This document shows positions 7,957-11,649 of a stretch of 11,649 nt of DNA, in pieces. The notes under the pieces were generated by a model. It saw nothing but the letters and a program-made list of their open reading frames with translations, was not told the DNA's origin and ran no database searches. Made by a program: the position numbers and the translations under genes. Source of the DNA: Polyrhizophydium stewartii (lineage: Eukaryota > Chytridiomycota > Chytridiomycetes > Rhizophydiales); the NCBI GenBank assembly GCA_027604665.1, contig JADGIZ010000576.1, forward strand, positions 1 to 11,649, written 5' to 3'. Position 1 is the first letter of the stretch; every line of letters starts with the position of its first letter.

Positions 7957-9367
7957 TTACAGCTTGGCCTTGGGGCCAAGGTCCTTGAGCACGGCGTCCA
8001 GCTCTGCGCGGCGAGACAAGGAGCCGCACACGAGTCAGCGCACCGACACACACACAAATACACGCACCCATCTCGCCTGCACGACGACGCTCCCAAGCAG
8101 CGAGCAAGACTCACTGGTGGCGAGCATCAGGGCACCCTTGATCTTGATCTTGCCGCTCATGAACATGCGCTGGCCGTTGGCCTTGCCCTGGGCGAGGTCA
8201 ATAAACTCCTTGTCGCCCACGGCGATGGTGATGTCCGGCTTGGGTCCCGTGCCGACAATCAGCTCGGCCTTGTCCTTGAGGTCGAGCGTCCATGTCTGGA
8301 CCTTGCCTTCCTTGTTCTGCACACACGCGGCCGGCGCAGCGAGCCACCCAGCCAGCCAGCGGTCAGCCTCGTGCGGCCAAACAGTTGCGCTGTGTGCACG
8401 CGCCGCCCCGCCCCCATGTGATGGCCAGAGGGATGCGCCCCACCTTGACGTCAAACTGGAAGATGCCGCGGACCTTCTTGAGCGTGGCCTCCTTCTCGGC
8501 GGCCGGGGCAGCGGCCAGGCGCTGCTTGATCTGGTCAAAGATCGCGGCGCACTCGAAGCCGGCAACCGCAGCGGCGGGGGCGGCAGCAGGGGCGGCAGCG
8601 GCGGCCGGCGCAGGGGCGGCAGCAGCAGCGGAAGCAGCAGCAGGCCCAGAGGTCTTGAGGATCGAGTCTGTGAATTCACGTGTCAGCGCCCTCGTGATGC
8701 GGCCATTCCGCCACCGCCGCACGCCCGTCCGCCCGTCCGGCCGCCCGCCTGCCTGACTGCGGCGGAGGCGGCGGCGGCGGCGGACGCTTCGGCTCTGGCG
8801 ACGGCAGCAACGCCTGCAAGCGCCGGCTGCGTACCGAGACGGGTGGCGAGCATCATGTTGCCCTTGATCTTGATCTTGCCGCTCATGAACAGGCGCTGGC
8901 CGTTGACCTTGCCCTGGGCGAGGTCGACAAACGTGTCGTCGCTGCGCTCGGGTGCAACGAGCCATGGTGGGGGCGGGCGGAGCGAGGTCAGCCAACCAGC
9001 CGAGCCGAGAGCCGCCGGGACGCACGGACAGCCGAGGCCAGCAGCCACCACCGCAACGCGGCACGCGCTGCACACGACCCCACGGGCCGCGCCGCATCCG
9101 CAGCCGCAGCCAGCCCCAATCCCCCACAACTCACCTGATGAGGATCGTGATGTCCGCCTTGCCAGAGGGCGTGCCGAGCGTCACCGAGCCGGCGTTCTTG
9201 AGGTCGAGCGTCCACGCCTGCTCCTTGCCCTGGGCGTTCTTGACCTCGAACACAAAGACGGCGTTGGCCTTCTTCATGGCCTCCTGCCGGGCCGGGGCGG
9301 ACCCGAGGCCGGCCTTGATCTGCTCAAAGACGGCGGACGACTTGAAGCCGGGGACGTTGACGGACAT
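7957..9367 (-). CDS. Tandem SCP2-domain (sterol carrier protein 2) protein, peroxisomal
   Basis: SCP2 domains bind and move lipids and fatty acyl-CoAs. Exons (minus strand) are 9367-9135, 8941-8835, 8667-8444, 8316-8115 and 8003-7957, giving 270 residues with all introns GT-AG (111-193 bp). Domain 1 is about residues 1-117 and domain 2 about 149-270. Each has the order FxxI(K)xxL, WTLDLK, DITI, F(V/I)DLAQGK(V/A)[14 protein letters not shown] and MLAT. An Ala/Pro-rich linker (about 122-148) separates them. The last residues are AKL, a PTS1 peroxisomal import signal, as in animal SCP2. Exon 5 contributes [15 protein letters not shown], which is a good check on the final splice. The 3' end lies 30 bp from the convergent kinase gene. 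The doubled domain without a thiolase or dehydrogenase part is the notable point. Confidence 0.92.
8116..8206 (-). repeat. Intragenic direct repeat, copy in SCP2 domain 2
   Basis: This 91-bp stretch matches 8842-8932 with about 8 mismatches by hand count. It encodes the F(I/V)DLAQGK...MSGKIKIKG...MLAT part of domain 2. Confidence 0.9.
8842..8932 (-). repeat. Intragenic direct repeat, copy in SCP2 domain 1
   Basis: This is the partner of 8116-8206, of equal length with no gaps. It encodes the same part of domain 1. The rest of the two domains is much less alike at the DNA level, so similarity is concentrated in this block. Confidence 0.9.
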
Positions 9368-9766
9368 GGCTGACTAGCGTGCGTGTGTGCGCACGCAAGC
9401 GTGCAGGTGTGTGCGTGTGTTGCACGGGGGATGCACGGGCAGCGCGAGCGGCATCAGCGCGCAGTCGCCTCCGCGTCGTGGCTTCCGTCGGGCCGCCGCG
9501 CACCAGAGATGTCTTTTCGACAAGGAAAGTGCAGAAGGTCCGGATTCCGCAAGAAATGCTTCGTGGCAACAGTCCCCGACTAGCTCGTCCCAGCCTCCCG
9601 GTGTCCAGCTGGACCAGCCGCCACTAGACAAGCGTGTCCGGGGGTGCACCATCCTCCTCTCCAGCCGCATCTGGCTCCCGGTCAATCTATCCAACACCAC
9701 ACCATTGGCCACCAAACAGACTAAAGACACAGGGGGAGGGGGCTAGCAGCCCATGTGTGTTTCTTG

Positions 9767-9796
9767 CACCACCACCACTACCATCACCACCACCGG
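9767..9796. repeat. CCA/CAT simple-sequence tract
   Basis: The plus strand runs through CACCACCACCACTACCATCA and then further CAC units, an imperfect trinucleotide microsatellite in noncoding DNA. Confidence 0.8.
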
Positions 9797-10339
9797 GCCC
9801 AATATGGGGGAGAAAAACGTCAAGATGCGGTTCTGAAAAAGCCATGCGGAACGAGTGCTGCAGACGGACGACCGAGAGCGATGGGGAGAAAAACTGGACA
9901 ATCATGGGGGCGGGAGCAGAAGATAAAATGGAATGGTGGTGGTCGCGCAGTGAGCCAGAATCCCGGGACGCGGTGAACTCGCTGCGCAATGGGGCTCTTG
10001 AGAATGGCAGGTTGACACTGGATGGTCGGAGCGAGGGAGGACTTGATGAAGCTCAGGTCGGCATCGAGAGCGGCTCCCGTGCAATGGGGTCCGAGGTGGT
10101 GCATGGGCACAGATGCACATGGTGCGTGCGGCGTGATGACTTGGAAATGATCAGAAAGCGACGGAAATAGCTTGGGATGCGAGTGCTGGTGGTTATGCGC
10201 GCGCGGCAGGACGAGCTGGACAGGACTGTGTGCGACGAGAGTGATGGAGAGACACCAGCGCGTGTGCGACGACGACCAAGGCGTATGGGGGGGGGCGTTG
10301 CGGCTTTGGAAAAAGGAGACTATTTGTTTGGCGGACTCG

Positions 10340-10390
10340 AGTGTGTGGTAGTGGTTGTGTGGTTGTGTGTGTGCGTGCATGCATGCGTAT
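10340..10390. repeat. TG-rich simple-sequence tract
   Basis: The plus strand is a run of GTGTG and GGTTGTG units leading into GTGCGTGCATGCATGCG. It lies about 50-100 bp past the stop codon of the PDK-family gene, so on that strand it is a CA-rich 3' UTR or flank. Confidence 0.75.
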
Positions 10391-10436
10391 AACAAGAACG
10401 AAGGGTCTCGGACAGCCGCGCCGAGCTGGAGTCCAT

Positions 10437-11649
10437 TCACGGCAGCGGTTCCGTTGAGTCGGACAGACGCGAGAGATGCAGGTACGCGTCGGTGCCGTAT
10501 CCCTCCATCGAGATCAAGCGCAGGTCGCCTCCAAAGTAGCGTGCATACAGTCTGCTGAGCGGGAGGCCGTATCCAAACCTGGAGGCGCAAAGGCGGCAGC
10601 AGCGACGGCGGCAGGGTCAGCGGGAGCATGCCGCAGATGGAGAGGCAGATCGCGCACAGAACGGAAAGCGTGGCGCGGCTCACCCAGCAAGAGGGGCGCG
10701 AAAATCGCCCTGGTTGAAGCCCTCCTCGAGGAGCGGCTGATCAGCAGTTGTGTACATGTATGTCCAGATGAGAGGCATGCCGCTGCGGGGGATGCCGCCG
10801 CCCTCGTCCGAGATCTTGATGGTAATGTCCTCCTTGCCCTCGGCGACAATGAGGCGGATCTCGGGGTACTCGTCGCAGTCGATGCCGTACCGCTCGACGA
10901 CGGCGCGCAGCGAGTTCTTGAGCAGCTCAAAGAGCATGTGGTGCAGGTGGCTGGGCACGTACATAAAGTCAATGTCCGTCCGGCCCATGAGCTTGACCTG
11001 CGGGCAGTCGTACAGGCCGTAGTAGTCCTGGCAGATGAAGCGAGCGTTGCGGATGGCGTCGTTGGCAATGTCGCCGACGTTGGTGCGCGTGCAGATGATG
11101 CCGACGTAGTCCTCCTGCGACGAGTTGGAGCACACGGCGTTGGTCATGGTCGTATGCTGGCCAATGAGCATGCGGATGCCGATGCGCGACATGTAGAAGC
11201 GGTCGAGGAACGCCTGGATGGCGGTCGGCAGAGGCAGCTGCGCGGGGCCGCCGTTGGGCCCGCTGCGGCCGCCCGAGAGCAGCGGCGAGTTTGTCCGCCG
11301 CCAGTGGTCCTTGAGCTCCATGATGCCCTGCGCTGCGGTTGCGTTGCCGGCGTGAGTGCCTTCGAGTCAGCCTCGCACACGATCGCGGGCGTGCGGTCAT
11401 GCGGCCGCGCACAATGCGACGCGGGTCGCACGGGACAGGCGGGCGGGCAGGCACGCCCGCGACGGACCAGGACAGGTGGTGCACGCACCAACAGTCGTCG
11501 TGGTCGGGTCGTGGCGCTTCTTGATGTTCTCGATGCACTTTGTGAACTGGAGGTTGTAGGCCTTGACATCGTCGGGTGAATCTGTGCCGCCTGACGAGAA
11601 GTAGGTGGCATCTAACGTGTAAGGCGCAGGCCGCAGCGCAGCATTGCGG
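10437..11649 (-). CDS. Mitochondrial PDK/BCKDK-family protein kinase, N-terminus beyond window
   Basis: PDK-family kinases phosphorylate and switch off the pyruvate (or branched-chain keto acid) dehydrogenase E1 subunit in the mitochondrial matrix. Exons (minus strand) are from the right edge to 11489, 11332-10684 and 10578-10437; introns are 156 and 105 bp, GT-AG. Visible motifs: [50 protein letters not shown], the N-box [12 protein letters not shown], the G1 box [18 protein letters not shown], then [20 protein letters not shown] and GYGTDAYL. These are the GHKL ATP-binding elements. [11 protein letters not shown] and the TYMYTTA lid favour pyruvate dehydrogenase kinase over BCKDK. The C-terminus stops 12 residues after YLHL, without the longer tail and DW motif of animal PDKs. 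The exon at the right edge may begin at an internal acceptor (TTAG near 11614) or continue out of the window, so its first codons are uncertain. Confidence 0.93.

Larger units (their letters stand above)
9368..10436. other. Gene-poor intergenic region between SCP2 and the PDK-family gene
   Basis: I see no convincing coding region in about 1.07 kb. It must contain the SCP2 promoter and the 3' end of the PDK-family gene. A CCAAT box in SCP2 orientation lies at 9704-9708, 337 bp before the ATG. Simple tracts include TG/GC-rich runs at about 9379-9421, a CCA/CAT tract at about 9767-9796, and a TG-rich tract at about 10340-10386 ending in tandem GCATGCATGC. The section from about 9830 to 10400 looks less GC-rich and more purine-rich on the plus strand. 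Open frames on both strands lack conserved motifs, and a noncoding transcript cannot be excluded. Confidence 0.5.

Noticed and set aside
7895..9373. 492-codon plus-strand open frame across the SCP2 gene
   Set aside because: It is the antisense of the SCP2 exons in GC-rich DNA, runs through its introns and has no domain; the minus-strand gene explains the region.
10130..10140. GTGATGA, a match to snoRNA box C
   Set aside because: No CTGA box D with flanking complementary stem within about 100 bp.
9634..10170. 178-codon plus-strand open frame in the intergenic region
   Set aside because: No recognisable domain and composition follows the local repeats; not enough to call a gene without transcript data.
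9820..10683. 287-codon minus-strand open frame spanning the intergenic region and the end of the PDK-family gene
   Set aside because: It runs through a conserved PDK exon in another frame and through an intron; no motif. It ends in simple sequence.

Overview
The window is nuclear DNA from a GC-rich, intron-dense eukaryote, most likely a fungus and plausibly an early-diverging (chytrid-like) one. It carries a cytosolic ribosomal protein gene, a fungal-type mitochondrial ribosomal protein (mL58/MRP-L20 family), an UNC-50/Gmh1 membrane protein, a mitochondrial PDK-family kinase and a peroxisomal SCP2-domain protein. Most genes are broken by short introns of about 70-200 bp with GTGCGN, GTGAGN or similar donors and CAG acceptors. 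I reconstructed exon structures by hand, using reading-frame continuity and family conservation across each junction. The fungal assignment is an inference; no rRNA or marker search was possible.

Layout, left to right. (1) 226-276 (-): a weak candidate first exon of a gene running off the left edge. (2) about 474-2626 (+): an F-box protein with several predicted membrane helices, its N-terminus and one intron unresolved. (3) 2692-3700 (-): 40S ribosomal protein S11 (uS17), three exons, starting with a four-codon exon and a 477-bp intron. (4) 3866-5528 (-): UNC-50 family protein, six exons, with a 26-nt microexon and one GC-AG intron. (5) 5855-6454 (-): mitochondrial ribosomal protein mL58, a single exon. 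(6) 6582-7926 (+): a NEK-like Ser/Thr protein kinase, four exons. (7) 7957-9367 (-): a tandem two-domain SCP2 (sterol carrier) protein ending in the peroxisomal signal AKL, five exons. (8) 9368-10436: about 1.07 kb with no convincing gene and several simple-sequence tracts. (9) 10437 to the right edge (-): a PDK-family mitochondrial protein kinase, truncated at its N-terminus by the window end.

The genes do not form a pathway cluster; this is ordinary compact gene packing. There are two convergent pairs (F-box/RPS11, 65 bp apart; kinase/SCP2, 30 bp apart) and one divergent pair (mL58/kinase, 127 bp between start codons) with a CCAAT box in the middle. CCAAT boxes in the same orientation lie upstream of RPS11, UNC50, mL58 and SCP2, and the RPS11 box is flanked by two identical 13-bp elements exactly 30 bp apart. 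I found no mobile element, CRISPR array, tRNA, rRNA or defence-type system. The most interesting items are the membrane-associated F-box architecture, the duplicated SCP2 protein, the unusual UNC50 gene structure and the shared promoter elements.
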